64,000 nt of DNA, from positions 3,658,001 to 3,722,000 of the forward strand of contig NZ_JAJVCN010000001.1 in assembly GCF_021390435.2 (NCBI RefSeq). The letters are read 5' to 3'. Positions 17,045-26,262 of this stretch are shown piece after piece. The position numbers and the translations under genes were made by a program. The first letter of the stretch is position 1. Every line of letters starts with the position of its first letter. This DNA comes from Kibdelosporangium philippinense (GTDB lineage Bacteria; Actinomycetota; Actinomycetes; Mycobacteriales; Pseudonocardiaceae). Below the pieces are notes generated by a model. That model did no database searches and was not told the DNA's origin. It saw only the letters and a program-made list of their open reading frames with translations.

Positions 17045-17430
17045 CAGCTCCCTAATGGAAGGACTCTGAGTCCGACATCCGATTAGCCGTTCGCGACTCC
17101 AGCGACCCGCACGGCTCCCGGTCTCACTGGAGAGCTCCACGGCTCGGGCACTACGAGAGATAGCACCGTGCGAGCGGGCTGCAACCACGATCAACAACAT
17201 CGCCGATCACCAGCGCACTGGCGGTCACGACACGCCGGACATCAACCCAGCAACCGGTGTGGCGCCCGCGCCGATCTTCCCGAAGGCATCACACAGGCCG
17301 GTACGCCCAAGGCGTCGAGCGCCACACCGAGCTGGCGAACGGCCCACAACCCCGGTTGAGCGCCGGCCTCCACTGAGGACTTGCGACCTGGTGGGAGAAA
17401 GGCATTCCCGACCGGGCCACGGGCCGTTCG
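17045..17430 (-). ncRNA. Predicted IS110 bridge RNA with readable guide segments
   Basis: On the transposase strand, a 9-bp stem (plus-strand 17421-17429 with 17337-17345) encloses a loop with two guides. CCCACC (17395-17390) matches the left target half next to the core. CAGTGGAG (17375-17368) is the exact complement of CTCCACTG, the core plus right target half at the real insertion site. Further 3', a second loop holds ATCGGATGT (17083-17075), identical to the element's right terminus. It also holds CCATTAG (17058-17052), complementary to the core plus left terminus CTAATGG. A 5-bp hairpin (17061-17073) lies between those two. Order target loop then donor loop agrees with the IS621 bridge RNA. 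RNA ends are estimated. Confidence 0.75.
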
Positions 17431-18982
17431 TCCCCCATTAGGTGGGCGGGATCGGTGTGGTTTCGCATGTCGGGGCGGCGGCGCTGCGGCTGCTGGCTAC
17501 CAAGGTTGGTTTGACCTCTGGGTTGTCGACTGCGTTGCGGCGCAAGGGATTCATGCCGACACATGATCGCGGCCAGGTGGTCACCGACCTCGCGGTGATG
17601 ATCGCCGATGGTGGCGAGGCGATCAGCGACATCGCCATCGTGGGCGATCAGAGCGAACTGCTGGGCCCGGTGGCCTCGATGCCTACCGCATGGCGGATCC
17701 TGGACGAGGTCACGCCGGCCAGGTTAAAGAAGATCGCCTCGGCTCGGGCGAAGACCTGCCGCTACGTGTGGACGCTGATCAAGGCCCGGCACGGCCGGAT
17801 CCCGCCGGCCAGGATCGCCGGTGGGGATCTCGGCGCGACGGTCGTGATCCGCCTGGATGCCACCCTGCAGACTGTCCACAGCGAGAAACAACACGCGGCA
17901 CCAACCTACAAACACACCTTCGGATTTCACCCACTGACCGCATGGTGTGACAACACCCGCGAATCGCTGGCCTTCCAGCTACGGCCCGGCAACGCCGGCG
18001 CCAACACGGTCGCCGATCACCTCACCGTGCTGGGCGAGGCGATCACCCAGATCCCCGCCGAACGCCGCCGCGACCTGCTGATCACCTGCGACGGTGCCGG
18101 CGCCACCCTGGAATTGGTGCGCCACATCACCACCCTCAACGACCGACGCGGGTTTCAGGTGCACTACTCGATCGGGTTCGACCTGGACGCCCGTGTCCGC
18201 ACCGCGATCGGCCGGATACCCGAACAGGGATGGCAGGCCGTGCTCGACCCCGACGGGCAGGCCCGCGACCTGGACAAGGCCGGCGTCGCTGAGTTGACCG
18301 GCCTGCTGCGCCACAGCGCTGGCGGCGACACACTCGCCACCTGGCCCACCGACATGCGGGTGATCGTGCGCCGCGAGAAACCCCACCCCGGGGCACAACT
18401 GTCGCTGTTCGAGGAACACCACGGCTGGCGCTACCAACTGCTGGCCACCAACACGCCCACCGGGCAGATCGCGTTCCTCGAAGCCCGCCACCGCACCCAA
18501 GCCCGTGTCGAAGACCGGATCCGCTGCGGCAAGGACACCGGGCTGGGCCGCCTGCCCTCCCGCGACTTCGCCATCAACCAAGCCTGGTGCGCCACCGCGA
18601 CCATCGCCTGCGACCTGCTCGCGTGGCTGCAACTGCTCACCCTGCACGGCGAACTCGCCCACATAGAACCGAAAACACTGCGCTACCGACTCCTGCACAC
18701 CGCCACCCGACTGGTCCACGGCGGACGACAACGCACCCTCAAGATCCCCGCCACCTGGCCCTGGGCCACCCACCTCGCCGCCGCCATCACCACAATCCTC
18801 GCCCTACCACCACCCTGACCAGCCACAACCCGACCCAACGACCCGAAAGGACCCAACCCGGCCCCTGGAACCGGCGTCCACCCGGCACGACAGCCGGCGA
18901 AACACCCTGCCACCAACCACAAAACAAGATCAACAAGAGGTTGACGACACGGCCCCAGAACAGACGATCACACCCGTGAATA

Positions 18983-19277
18983 CGTAGCAGTACACCCGCC
19001 GGGTCCCAGGGCTGACGGCGTCCGAGACCACCGGCACGTACTGGGCAAACGTCGGAACCGGTGGGAGATCTGGAGACTCGAGCAGTTCCCGCGGTGAAAC
19101 GCCGAGACTCTCCAAGACACGGTGCGCGGTTTCAAGGTCGGTGCGGCTCGCGCCCACAGGCGGCTGGGTCTGCCGCTGCCATGCCGGTCTCTGCCTGCCT
19201 GCGTTGGTGATCACGCGCGAAGCTTCGACCATACGGGCCTGTGCCGCCACTTCACCGACATACTCCGCTGAAATCAC
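18983..19277 (-). pseudogene. Site-specific tyrosine integrase, N-terminal fragment cut by IS1380
   Basis: Reading from GTG 19277 downward gives about 98 residues ending ...VPTFAQYVPVVSDAVSPGTRRVYCY, then the frame enters the IS1380 end. The 'TFAEY.P.V...VSPGTRR.Y' pattern is the start of the core-binding (SAM-like) domain of actinobacterial integrase/recombinase proteins. The catalytic domain is absent from the window. The preceding residues are basic and unstructured. It is a broken gene, probably from an integrated element that predates the IS insertions. Confidence 0.6.
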
Positions 19278-19373
19278 CTAGCGCTAGGCCGATTTCGTCA
19301 TCTGTGGACGCGTGTCGTGCTGGCATGTGTCCACGGTCGCGCGCACGAGGCGTCACTGGTTATGACGGTTTGA

Positions 19374-20648
19374 AGTGACCGCAGATGTTCGTTGTGGGTT
19401 CTATAGGTGATCGCAACACCCGATGGGAAAGGTGTTGCAATGAAACAGTTTCGTCGAACAACGGGTAAGCGTGGGCCCGCACCCCAGGCGGCCAAGCGTG
19501 AGCAATATCTTCGGCTGATGGCGCAAGGGATGAGCAACTCGGCGGCGTGCCGAGAGGTCGGGATCGCTCGCAGGACCGGCGACTGGTGGCGCTACGGGCG
19601 CACCGTGACGGACGGGACGGGGCGTAAGCACACATACCCGCCGATCACGGTCGAGCCGCCGCCGGAGATCTCCTCGCGGTTCTTGTCCGAAGACGAGCGG
19701 ATCGCGATCGCCGACCTGCGGCGGGCCGGGAACTCCATCCGCGCCATCGCCCGGGAACTGGGCCGCGACCCGGCCACCATCAGCCGCGAGGTACGCCGCA
19801 ACGCCGACCCCCATACCGGCGCCTACCACCCCCACCGCGCCCAGAAACGCGCGGTCGCCCGCCGGGCGCGCTCCAAGGAGGGCAAATTACGGCGAAACCC
19901 GCAGCTGCGCGAGTTCGTCCAGCAGCACCTGGACCAACGCTGGAGCCCTGAGCAGATCAGCCGCGCCGCCCAGGTGAACTTCCCCGACCAGCCTGACATG
20001 CAGGTGGCGTGCGAGACCATCTATCAGGCGCTCTACCGGCCAGAACGGGGCGGACTGGACCGCGAGCCGGGCAAGGCACTGCGGACTAGACGCGCTTGGC
20101 GCCGCCGGCGCCGCCCCGGCAGGCGCACCACCCGGTTCGTCACGCCCGGACTGATGATCAGCCAGCGCCCCGCCGAGGTCGCGGACCGTTCCGTGCCAGG
20201 ACATTGGGAAGGCGACCTCATCGTCGGCAAAAACGGTGGCTCGGCCATCGGAACGTTGGTGGAACGCGCGACCCGCTTCACCGCGCTGGTCCACCTGCCC
20301 GGCCGCCACGACGCCGACAGCATGCTTGACGGGCTTGTCCGGGCGGCGGGCACCCTTCCCACAGGTGTGGTTCGGTCGCTGACGTGGGATCAAGGCGGCG
20401 AGATGGCGCTGCATGGCCAGTTCACCGCCGCCACCGGAATCCCCGTCTACTTCTGCGAACCGGCCAGTCCTTGGCAGCGAGGGTCGAACGAGAACACAAA
20501 CGGACTGCTGCGCCAGTACTTTCCCAAGAGCACCGACCTGTCGATCCACACCGCCGACGACCTCGCCGCCGTCGCCGCCGAACTCAACAACCGTCCCCGC
20601 AAGGCACTCGACTGGGCCACTCCAGCCCAACGTTTCGCTAACCCTGAG
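19374..20648 (+). mobile_element. IS30-family element, right end replaced by IS1380
   Basis: The left end is taken as the TGAAGTGACCGCAGATGTTCG segment at 19374, because that segment recurs at 24241 and, inverted and degenerate, near 22500. The right end is missing where IS1380 copy 3 begins (TATTCATGG at 20649), a few codons before the expected transposase stop. Confidence 0.65.
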
Positions 20649-20666
20649 TATTCATGGCGATCTTGA
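19440..20666 (+). CDS. IS30 family transposase, C-terminus altered by IS1380 insertion
   Basis: Start ATG 19440 (MKQFRRTTGKRGP); upstream in-frame bases belong to the IS leader. An N-terminal HTH region has two helix-turn-helix blocks (SNSAACREVGIARRTG; SIRAIARELGRDPATISREVRR), followed by the catalytic core with Asp in GHWEGDLIVGKN, Asp in SLTWDQGGEMA and Glu in SNENTNGLLRQYFPKSTD. The final residues PEYSWRS come from the adjoining IS1380 end in place of the normal IS30 tail after ATPAQRFAN. Only a handful of residues are lost and all catalytic residues remain, so the protein could still work, but the element lacks its right end. Confidence 0.88.
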   Translation: MKQFRRTTGKRGPAPQAAKREQYLRLMAQGMSNSAACREVGIARRTGDWWRYGRTVTDGTGRKHTYPPITVEPPPEISSRFLSEDERIAIADLRRAGNSIRAIARELGRDPATISREVRRNADPHTGAYHPHRAQKRAVARRARSKEGKLRRNPQLREFVQQHLDQRWSPEQISRAAQVNFPDQPDMQVACETIYQALYRPERGGLDREPGKALRTRRAWRRRRRPGRRTTRFVTPGLMISQRPAEVADRSVPGHWEGDLIVGKNGGSAIGTLVERATRFTALVHLPGRHDADSMLDGLVRAAGTLPTGVVRSLTWDQGGEMALHGQFTAATGIPVYFCEPASPWQRGSNENTNGLLRQYFPKSTDLSIHTADDLAAVAAELNNRPRKALDWATPAQRFANPEYSWRS

Positions 20667-20689
20667 TTCGGGCGCCGTGTCGGAACAGG

Positions 20690-20762
20690 GAAAAGTGCTC
20701 CTGAGCTGGGAAGATGAGGTTGCTAATGCCTGTTCTTACCCATGAAGCTCTGGAGCACTTTC
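20690..20762 (+). promoter_or_regulatory. Conserved leader hairpin of IS1380 copy 3
   Basis: Arms GAAAAGTGCTCC (20690-20701) and GGAGCACTTTC (20752-20762) can pair over about 10-11 bp and end 3 nt before the GTG start at 20766, covering its ribosome-binding region. The same arrangement is seen in copy 2 despite divergence elsewhere. Confidence 0.55.
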
Positions 20763-20765
20763 GAC

Positions 20766-22199
20766 GTGGATGTTACTGGGTGGTCGCGGGATCTGGCGGT
20801 AGAAGTCGGTGGGCGTGGCGTGGTCAGTCATGCCGGGACCGCGGCGGTGCGGTTGCTGGCCGACCGCACCGGGTTGACGGAAGGCTTGTCGCGGGCGATG
20901 GCGCGGCGTGGGTTCATGCCGGTGCATGACCGTGGCCGGGTGTTCGCCGACACCGCGGTGTTGATCGCTGACGGCGGGCGGGTCCTGTCGGATCTGGCTG
21001 TCCTGCGCGATCAGGCCGAACTGTTCGGGCCGGTCGCCTCAGATCCGACGTTGTGGCGCACGTTGGACGCGGTCGGTCAGGTGCAGCGCAACAAGATCGC
21101 CCGTGTGCGTGCCCGGATCCGCGAGCATGTGTGGTCGTTGATCGAGCGACGGCACGGCCGGATTCCGCCGTCGCGGGTGGCCGACCGTGATCTGGGCACG
21201 ACCGTGGTGGTCCGGTTGGATGGTTCGCTGGTGATCGCGCACTCGGACAAACAACTCGCCGCGGGAACCTACAAGGGCAGCTTCGGTCATCATCCGCTGC
21301 TGGCCATGTGTGACAACACCGGCGAATCGCTGGCCCTGTTGCTGCGCACAGGAAGCGCCGGATCCAACACGACAGCTGATCACCTCGAGGTCCTCGACGC
21401 CGCGATCGCCCAGATCCCGGCGAAACATCGAAGGAACCTTCTAGTCACCGTGGACGGCGCGGGCGCCTCCCACGGTCTCATCAAGTACATCACCGCGCTG
21501 AACGCCAAGCCAGGCAGGCAGGCGCACTACAGCGTCGGCTGGGAACTCGGTGCGCGGGAACGAGCCGCGATCGGCCGTGTCCCCGCGAAGGCATGGCAGG
21601 CAGTGCTCGATCACCACGGCGATCCTCGGCCGCTGGACAAAGCCGGCGTGGTGGAACTGACCGCGCTACTACGTCACCACCCCGACGGGGACCAACTGGA
21701 GAACTGGCCGGCCGATCTGCGGATCATCTGTCGTCGTGAGAAACCCCACCCCGGCGCACAGTTGTCCCTGTTCGAAGAAGCCGACGGCTGGCGCTACCAA
21801 CTGGTGGCCACCAACACCCCGGGCAGCGGTTCGGGCGCCACCGTCCAGTTCCTGGAAGCCCGTCACCGCCCGCACGCCCGAGTCGAGGACCACGTCCGCT
21901 GCGGCAAGCAAACCGGCCTCGGTCACCTGCCCTCCACCAAGATCGAGATCAACCGGGCCTGGTGTCTGGCCGCCACCATCGCCATCGACCTGCTCGCCTG
22001 GCTGCGCCTGCTCTGCCTTGAGGGCACCCTCGCCAAAGCCGAACCCAAAACCCTGCGCTACCGGCTACTGCACACCGCCGCCCGCATCGTCCGCGGCCAA
22101 CGCAAACGCAAGATCAAAATCCCGGAAACCTGGCCCTGGGCCGACCCTCTCGCCGCCTGCCTCCGGGCAGCGCTGGCCCTGCCACCACCAACTCGATGA
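20766..22199 (+). CDS. IS1380 family transposase (copy 3)
   Basis: 477 residues from GTG 20766 (MDVTGWSRDLAVEVGG), chosen because it aligns with the start of copy 2 (MNTTPEWTRGLAVEVGG); an ATG at 20742 lies inside the leader hairpin and is unlikely. Catalytic-type segments VVRLDGSLVIAHSDK, LLVTVDGAGASHGL and NRAWCLAATIAIDLLAWLR line up with the other copies. The frame is intact. Identity to copies 1 and 2 is roughly half by eye, so this is a separate IS1380 lineage. Confidence 0.88.
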   Translation: MDVTGWSRDLAVEVGGRGVVSHAGTAAVRLLADRTGLTEGLSRAMARRGFMPVHDRGRVFADTAVLIADGGRVLSDLAVLRDQAELFGPVASDPTLWRTLDAVGQVQRNKIARVRARIREHVWSLIERRHGRIPPSRVADRDLGTTVVVRLDGSLVIAHSDKQLAAGTYKGSFGHHPLLAMCDNTGESLALLLRTGSAGSNTTADHLEVLDAAIAQIPAKHRRNLLVTVDGAGASHGLIKYITALNAKPGRQAHYSVGWELGARERAAIGRVPAKAWQAVLDHHGDPRPLDKAGVVELTALLRHHPDGDQLENWPADLRIICRREKPHPGAQLSLFEEADGWRYQLVATNTPGSGSGATVQFLEARHRPHARVEDHVRCGKQTGLGHLPSTKIEINRAWCLAATIAIDLLAWLRLLCLEGTLAKAEPKTLRYRLLHTAARIVRGQRKRKIKIPETWPWADPLAACLRAALALPPPTR

Positions 22200-22355
22200 C
22201 CCCTGTCCCTGCCCCTCGACCTGAAAGGCCCGCCCCCCAACCCGGCGCCCAGCCAACACCGGCGGCCGGGCTCGAACCCTGACCATCACCACACAGCAAC
22301 CAACTCAAGATCAACATCCGAACCGGCACAGGCGGACACGTCACCCACGTGAATG

Positions 22356-22510
22356 ATCAAGGCTAAGCTCGTCGCAACAGTCAGATGATCACGTGTTGCG
22401 ATCATCATCAGAATCCGCCGTTCGACGAAACTGTTTCATTGCAACACCTTTCCCATCGGGTGTTGCGATCACCTATAGAACCCACAACCAACAACTGCGG
22501 TCACATCACG
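22356..22510. repeat. Inverted fragment of the IS30 left end
   Basis: About 22416-22500 is the reverse complement of roughly 19385-19462 (leader plus first codons of the IS30 transposase) with few differences. It directly precedes the ISL3 end. 22356-22415 has no recognisable content. Confidence 0.7.
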
Positions 22511-24238
22511 GGCTCTGGCTCAGGTTTTGTGAGCCGGTGACGGATTGTCATGACAACAGAACGCGTTTGCGGAGTAGCCGAAATCCTGCGCGGCCGAACA
22601 TCTGGCGTTTCAACATCTTGATCCGGTTGACGTGGCCTTCGACAGCGCCGGAGTTCCAGCGCAGGGTGAGCCCGGCGGTGACCGCAGGCAGGTCGCGCTG
22701 GAGGCCGGCGGCGAAGTTGTGCAGCCTGGGGAGGTCGTTGGCCTGAACATCAGCGAGCCACTGCGGAAGGCGCTCACCGCGCAGGTGGACAAGCATGTCC
22801 GCGAAGGAGCGGACATGGCCGCTGAGGGCGTCGAGTTCCGGGCAGTGGTCGAGCACGGCCTTCAGGGTGAGGCAGTGTGGTTCGTCGAGGTCGTCTGGAG
22901 GAGTGGCAATCCATCCGGCGACCGCGCGTGCCGAAGGCGGTCGAGTGCCGACCGGTTGTGGTGTGGTGCGCATGGGCCGGATGTAGGCGCTGACCGCGCC
23001 GTAGCCACCGGTGTAGCCCTGGGCGGTGATCTCCTTCCACAATGCCCAGACATTGGTGAAGCCGCTTGTCCAGCGTTGGTGCAGATAGGGTTTGTAATCG
23101 TCCAGTTTGGTGGGTCGGTTTTGCCACTGGCCGGTGAACAGTGCCTCCGGGGTGGAGGCGCGGGCGTAGCGGGCGACGGTTTTGCCGCCCATACGCAACT
23201 GCCGGGCGATGGCTCGCTGGCTGTGCCCGGCCGCGAGCAACTCGTGCACCGCGGCGTGAGTGGCGCGGGCACGATCGGCGAACCGGTGGCCGGTGGGCCA
23301 CTGCGTGCCGGGCTGCTCGTCCTCGGTCGAGGGCGTGTCCGCTGCGGTCGAGGTCTCGGCCATGGCGGTGCGGATGCAGGCAGCGTGCCCGGAGACGCAG
23401 CGTTCGATTGTCTGTACCAGGTTGTGCCAGAGATGCCACCGATCCGCGACCTGGATCGCTTGTGGCGCACCGGTTGTGGCGCCGTCGATGTAGGACGGGC
23501 CGCGATCCCGGCAGACGATCTCAATCGTCTGGTGTCGCGACAGCCAGGCCGCCACGGTCTCGGCTTCCCGGTCGGGTAGCAAGTCCAGTGGCCTGTGGGT
23601 CTGCATATCGATGACCACGGTTCCGTAGACGTGGCCCTTGCGCAGGGCGTAGTCGTCGACGCCGACCGCTACCGGGGCCGGCGGTGACGGATCCGGCAGG
23701 GCACAGACCAGCCGTAACAACGTGCTGCGGCTGGCCTGAACGCCGAGAACCTTGCACATCTTGGCGCCCGCGCGTCCGGCCAACGCGAGGCCGATCTTCT
23801 CCAACGTTGAGCGCAGTCGCTCCGACCACCGGCCATGCCGCCGTGTCACACCTGGAATCTGTTCCACGAACGTCCTCTTAGGACACTCTGTGTTCGCGCA
23901 TACGAAACGCCTTGCCCGCACAACAAGCACCGTGCGTCGGCCAGTTGACGGAAGGTCAGTCAACGACCGTGAGTACCGCCCGTGCACCCTCGCCGACCAT
24001 GCTCCACACGCTGGGCAATCCGCTCCGGCCGTGTCGGAGCGAATGGTCACGCGTAACTCCCCAAACTCGATCTGTAGATCAGTCACGACCACATTGGCCA
24101 AGCCCAGCAACAACGTCCCCACGCACGAGTCCAGCTCAGAACACACAAACCTGAACGATGTCGATCATGCTGCAAAGTCAACGTGATCTTGACCCCGCAC
24201 ACGATGTGTTACTGGACCACAAAACCTGAGCCAGAGCC
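22511..24238 (-). mobile_element. ISL3-family element, complete
   Basis: Perfect 21-bp terminal inverted repeats (22511-22531 and 24218-24238, starting GGCTCTGGCTCAGG). The 8 bp on either side (ACATCACG and TCTGAAGT) do not match, so this copy has no target duplication, perhaps because of recombination with another copy. Confidence 0.88.
22548..24146 (-). CDS. ISL3 family transposase
   Basis: 532 residues, the expected size. The N-terminus carries the ISL3 zinc-finger pair (DCPACGAWS and FVCANTECPKRTF). The DDE core follows with AVGVDDYALRKGHVYGT (first Asp), QVADRWHLWHNLV (second Asp) and a late glutamate in NSGAVEGHVNRIK. An HTH insertion (HSQRAIARQLRMGGKTVARYAR) lies in the middle, as in long actinobacterial ISL3 members. 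The frame is intact with both inverted repeats present, so the element may be active. Confidence 0.9.
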   Translation of the reverse strand: MCSELDSCVGTLLLGLANVVVTDLQIEFGELRVTIRSDTAGADCPACGAWSARVHGRYSRSLTDLPSTGRRTVLVVRARRFVCANTECPKRTFVEQIPGVTRRHGRWSERLRSTLEKIGLALAGRAGAKMCKVLGVQASRSTLLRLVCALPDPSPPAPVAVGVDDYALRKGHVYGTVVIDMQTHRPLDLLPDREAETVAAWLSRHQTIEIVCRDRGPSYIDGATTGAPQAIQVADRWHLWHNLVQTIERCVSGHAACIRTAMAETSTAADTPSTEDEQPGTQWPTGHRFADRARATHAAVHELLAAGHSQRAIARQLRMGGKTVARYARASTPEALFTGQWQNRPTKLDDYKPYLHQRWTSGFTNVWALWKEITAQGYTGGYGAVSAYIRPMRTTPQPVGTRPPSARAVAGWIATPPDDLDEPHCLTLKAVLDHCPELDALSGHVRSFADMLVHLRGERLPQWLADVQANDLPRLHNFAAGLQRDLPAVTAGLTLRWNSGAVEGHVNRIKMLKRQMFGRAGFRLLRKRVLLS

Positions 24239-24690
24239 TCTGAAGTGACCGCAGATGTTCGTGAGTTGTGACCACACTTGCCGATCAAGTGCGTGATCAA
24301 TGTTGGTGAGAAGTGACCGCACTTTGCGGATTGGCGGTCGGCTTGTCGTTTGCTCTCTGGTGATCGCGGTGGTTCGTATTTGCTGGGCCTTACAGATCCA
24401 CTCGGCCGTAGCGGGAGATGGTTTTGGTCAGGACCATGTCGTCGGCGGCCTCGACCTGCTCGTTGACCCGGGTTGGCTCAAATTAATGTGCACCTGATTG
24501 AGGTGATGGATCTCGTCGAGGGCGTGGTCGAGGTCAGCTGGTAACGGATCGGCGGCGGTGATGGTCTGCTGACCGGTGGGCCAGCATCACCAGGATGGTC
24601 CACCGATACCAGAAGGTCCAGGTCCGGAGCTAGTGTTCGTCCAACTTGGTGAGGAGGATTAATGGGTGTCCTTGAGCGTCGGGCCTTTCG
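24239..24690. other. Intergenic debris between ISL3 and the flavoprotein gene
   Basis: It begins with a copy of the IS30 left-end segment (24241-24261) and then a partial second variant (GAAGTGACCGCA at 24310). A degenerate IstB fragment follows (24390-24477). The remainder to 24690 gives only short open stretches that I cannot assign. Confidence 0.6.
24390..24477 (-). pseudogene. IstB fragment (IS21 family remnant)
   Basis: The minus strand reads VNEQVEAADDMVLTKTISRYGRVDL then a stop. This is the conserved 'LVNELVEAADD..L..T..RYGRLDLL' stretch between Walker A and Walker B of IstB-type ATPases. Sequence on both sides is not IstB. It differs in subtype from the istB of IS21-A and so comes from another IS21 element. 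Confidence 0.65.
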
Positions 24691-26262
24691 TTAGTGGCTG
24701 GAAGGAGACCGTGCGGCGATGGCGGCGGCGACATGGTTCGCACGCCGGACGAATAGCGGAACAGTGGTGACGAAGAAATACGCTCCGCTGGTCAATTCAC
24801 CAAGAACTGACACCGTGTGTCGCACCTGGCCGTCCCCGCCGATGGCGTAGCCGGTAGCTGTGTCGATGTCCACCCCGCCCCGAGGGTGTGGGCGCAGGAT
24901 CCCTACCCGCACTGCGCAATCAATCAGGCCGTGTGCCTTGCGGGGAAAGCCACGCCGAGCCGGGGTTACCGTGTTGACCAGGAACTCCACCGGGACTTCC
25001 CCGTAGGCTGTTTGAACGGTGAAGCCGTGGTCACGGACGGCCACCCCAGCGGTGCCTGCCCATACGTTGAGCTGGCCCCGGTCGATCAACTCTGCGAGCA
25101 ATTCAGCGTTGTTCCGAGGCATGGGTGATGACCAACTCATCAGGTGCGGGTAAGCGTTGGCTATGAGCCAGTCCTTGCTGTCCTCGGCCAAGGCGCACCA
25201 AAAGTCCTGGGCCGCATCGAGGAGTGCTCGCTGAAGCAGCGCTGCGGTCACGTCACCCGTGCCGAGTTCGGCGAGTTGCCGACGCAAGCGCTGCGGTGCG
25301 GCCTCGGGACGGAGGAAATCCTCGGCGAACCGGTCGAAATCGCCGCCGGCCGCTCGGACTTCTTCGGCCGCCAAGGCGACCAGTTCCGTCAACGACAGAA
25401 GCTTGCTCTTGATCGCCGTGGCACGGGTCAGCGTCCTCGGCTGGACGGGTGTCGACCTGCGACGCACAGCCGGCAGCAGGCCGTTACGGGAGAACAGGTC
25501 GATCCGGCCTCGATGCCCGCGTGCATGCAGACCAGCGACAACGTCCACAGCGGCCAAGCCGGAACCGATCACCCCGACGTCCGAACAGTTTGGGATACCA
25601 GCGACGAGTTCAGCCACCGGGTATGGGTCTATGAAGTACCCCTGCGCGCCTTGTAAGCCGTAGCTGTCCTGGTAGAGGGCGTCGCTGACGCACAACACCA
25701 GGTGATCGACGATGATCCGGCGGCCGGTGTCGGTGCGCACCTCGACGCCATCACCCGTCATGTTGAGCTCGGCTGCCAACTCGTCCACCCGCAGCACGCG
25801 CCAGCCGGCGTGCTCCAACGCGGCGAGCGCCTCCGCCACGCTCTGTTCGAGGTATCGACCGAACTCAGCCCTGGGTACGAACTTCTGGGTGCCGTCCAGA
25901 TCGGGATCGACGTCAAGTCCGCGTGATCTCGCCCAGCGCAGCCCGTGCTCGGGGTCATCGGGCTGGATTGACATCACCCCGAAGGGGAGATTCGTGAGGA
26001 TATAATCTCCGTCCAGTTGGTATGCGCGGCCCCGCCATCTGTTCTCGGAACGGTCGATCAACACCAATTCGCCGGGACTGTTGAAATTCATGGCGTGGGC
26101 AGCTAATCCGGCCACTGCGCACGCCCCCGCTGTCCCACATCCTACGAGACCGACACGAAACCCCGTCTTCCTTGTGTTGGCGATATCGCTCAAGGTTTTC
26201 GGATCTGCCACTGGGCGATCATAGCAACGAACACTGGAGCCGGAAGTGAGACCGTTGAACAA
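24691..26262 (-). CDS. FAD/NAD(P)-binding protein (NAD_binding_9 type)
   Basis: 523 residues from TTG 26262, or 506 from the GTG at 26211 (MADPKTLSDIAN), which I consider more natural. The N-terminal dinucleotide motif GLVGCGTAGACAVAG is followed by LVLIDRS, and a second nucleotide fold has GVIGSGLAAVDVV near residue 240. The layout resembles proteins with a FAD-NAD(P)-binding domain found beside siderophore, peptide and other specialised-metabolite genes; the substrate is unknown. It is divergent from a CoA-transferase gene across 430 bp, and mobile-element debris lies on both sides of the pair, so the two were probably moved or stranded together. Confidence 0.75.
   Translation of the reverse strand: MFNGLTSGSSVRCYDRPVADPKTLSDIANTRKTGFRVGLVGCGTAGACAVAGLAAHAMNFNSPGELVLIDRSENRWRGRAYQLDGDYILTNLPFGVMSIQPDDPEHGLRWARSRGLDVDPDLDGTQKFVPRAEFGRYLEQSVAEALAALEHAGWRVLRVDELAAELNMTGDGVEVRTDTGRRIIVDHLVLCVSDALYQDSYGLQGAQGYFIDPYPVAELVAGIPNCSDVGVIGSGLAAVDVVAGLHARGHRGRIDLFSRNGLLPAVRRRSTPVQPRTLTRATAIKSKLLSLTELVALAAEEVRAAGGDFDRFAEDFLRPEAAPQRLRRQLAELGTGDVTAALLQRALLDAAQDFWCALAEDSKDWLIANAYPHLMSWSSPMPRNNAELLAELIDRGQLNVWAGTAGVAVRDHGFTVQTAYGEVPVEFLVNTVTPARRGFPRKAHGLIDCAVRVGILRPHPRGGVDIDTATGYAIGGDGQVRHTVSVLGELTSGAYFFVTTVPLFVRRANHVAAAIAARSPSSH

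Larger units (their letters stand above)
15729..17441 (-). mobile_element. IS110-family element inserted in IS1380, with CT core and bridge RNA
   Basis: Comparison with the unbroken IS1380 copy at 59.6 kb defines the insertion precisely. The target reads GTGG-AG-GTGGG and an AG dinucleotide is present on both sides (15727-15728 and 17440-17441), which is CT on the transposase strand. A shared CT core without longer duplication is the behaviour of IS621-type IS110 elements. There are no terminal inverted repeats. The element is 1,711 bp plus one core, with transposase on the minus strand and a 450-bp non-coding end (16989-17439) carrying the predicted bridge RNA. Confidence 0.88.
15687..18818 (+). 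pseudogene. IS1380 family transposase, interrupted by IS110
   Basis: Exon-like pieces 15687-15728 (MNTTSEWTRGLAVE) and 17442-18818 together rebuild the 472-residue transposase found intact at 58266-59684. The second piece looks identical to that copy across about 458 residues by eye. DDE-type IS1380 features include VIRLDATLQTVHS, LLITCDGAGATLEL and the C-terminal NQAWCATATIACDLLAWLQ. The first piece has one substitution (Ser for Pro at position 5). A product could only arise after precise loss of the IS110. Confidence 0.9.
15671..18982 (+). mobile_element. IS1380-family element, copy 1 (left end lost, split by IS110)
   Basis: The right terminus ends ...CACCCGTGAATA at 18982, identical to the corresponding end of copy 2 (58102). 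The left part begins only at GGGAGCAC (15671), so the first roughly 70-120 bp, including the upstream hairpin arm seen in the other copies, is missing where IS701 abuts it. The transposase gene is cut after 14 codons by the IS110 element at 15729-17439. Confidence 0.85.
20649..22355 (+). mobile_element. IS1380-family element, copy 3 (different subtype)
   Basis: It starts TATTCATGGC and ends ...CACGTGAATGA, giving short imperfect inverted ends like copies 1 and 2. Its transposase is clearly related but diverged from them. It interrupts the 3' end of IS30. No matching flanking duplication was seen; the right flank (22356-22415) is unassigned. Confidence 0.75.

Noticed and set aside
17121..17140. 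GGAGAGCTCC with CTCCAC as an alternative bridge-RNA target loop
   Set aside because: Only six bases match one target half and no matching left-target guide lies beside it; the loop at 17368-17396 matches both halves.
22503..24246. 8-bp target duplication for ISL3
   Set aside because: The 8-mers on the two sides are different.
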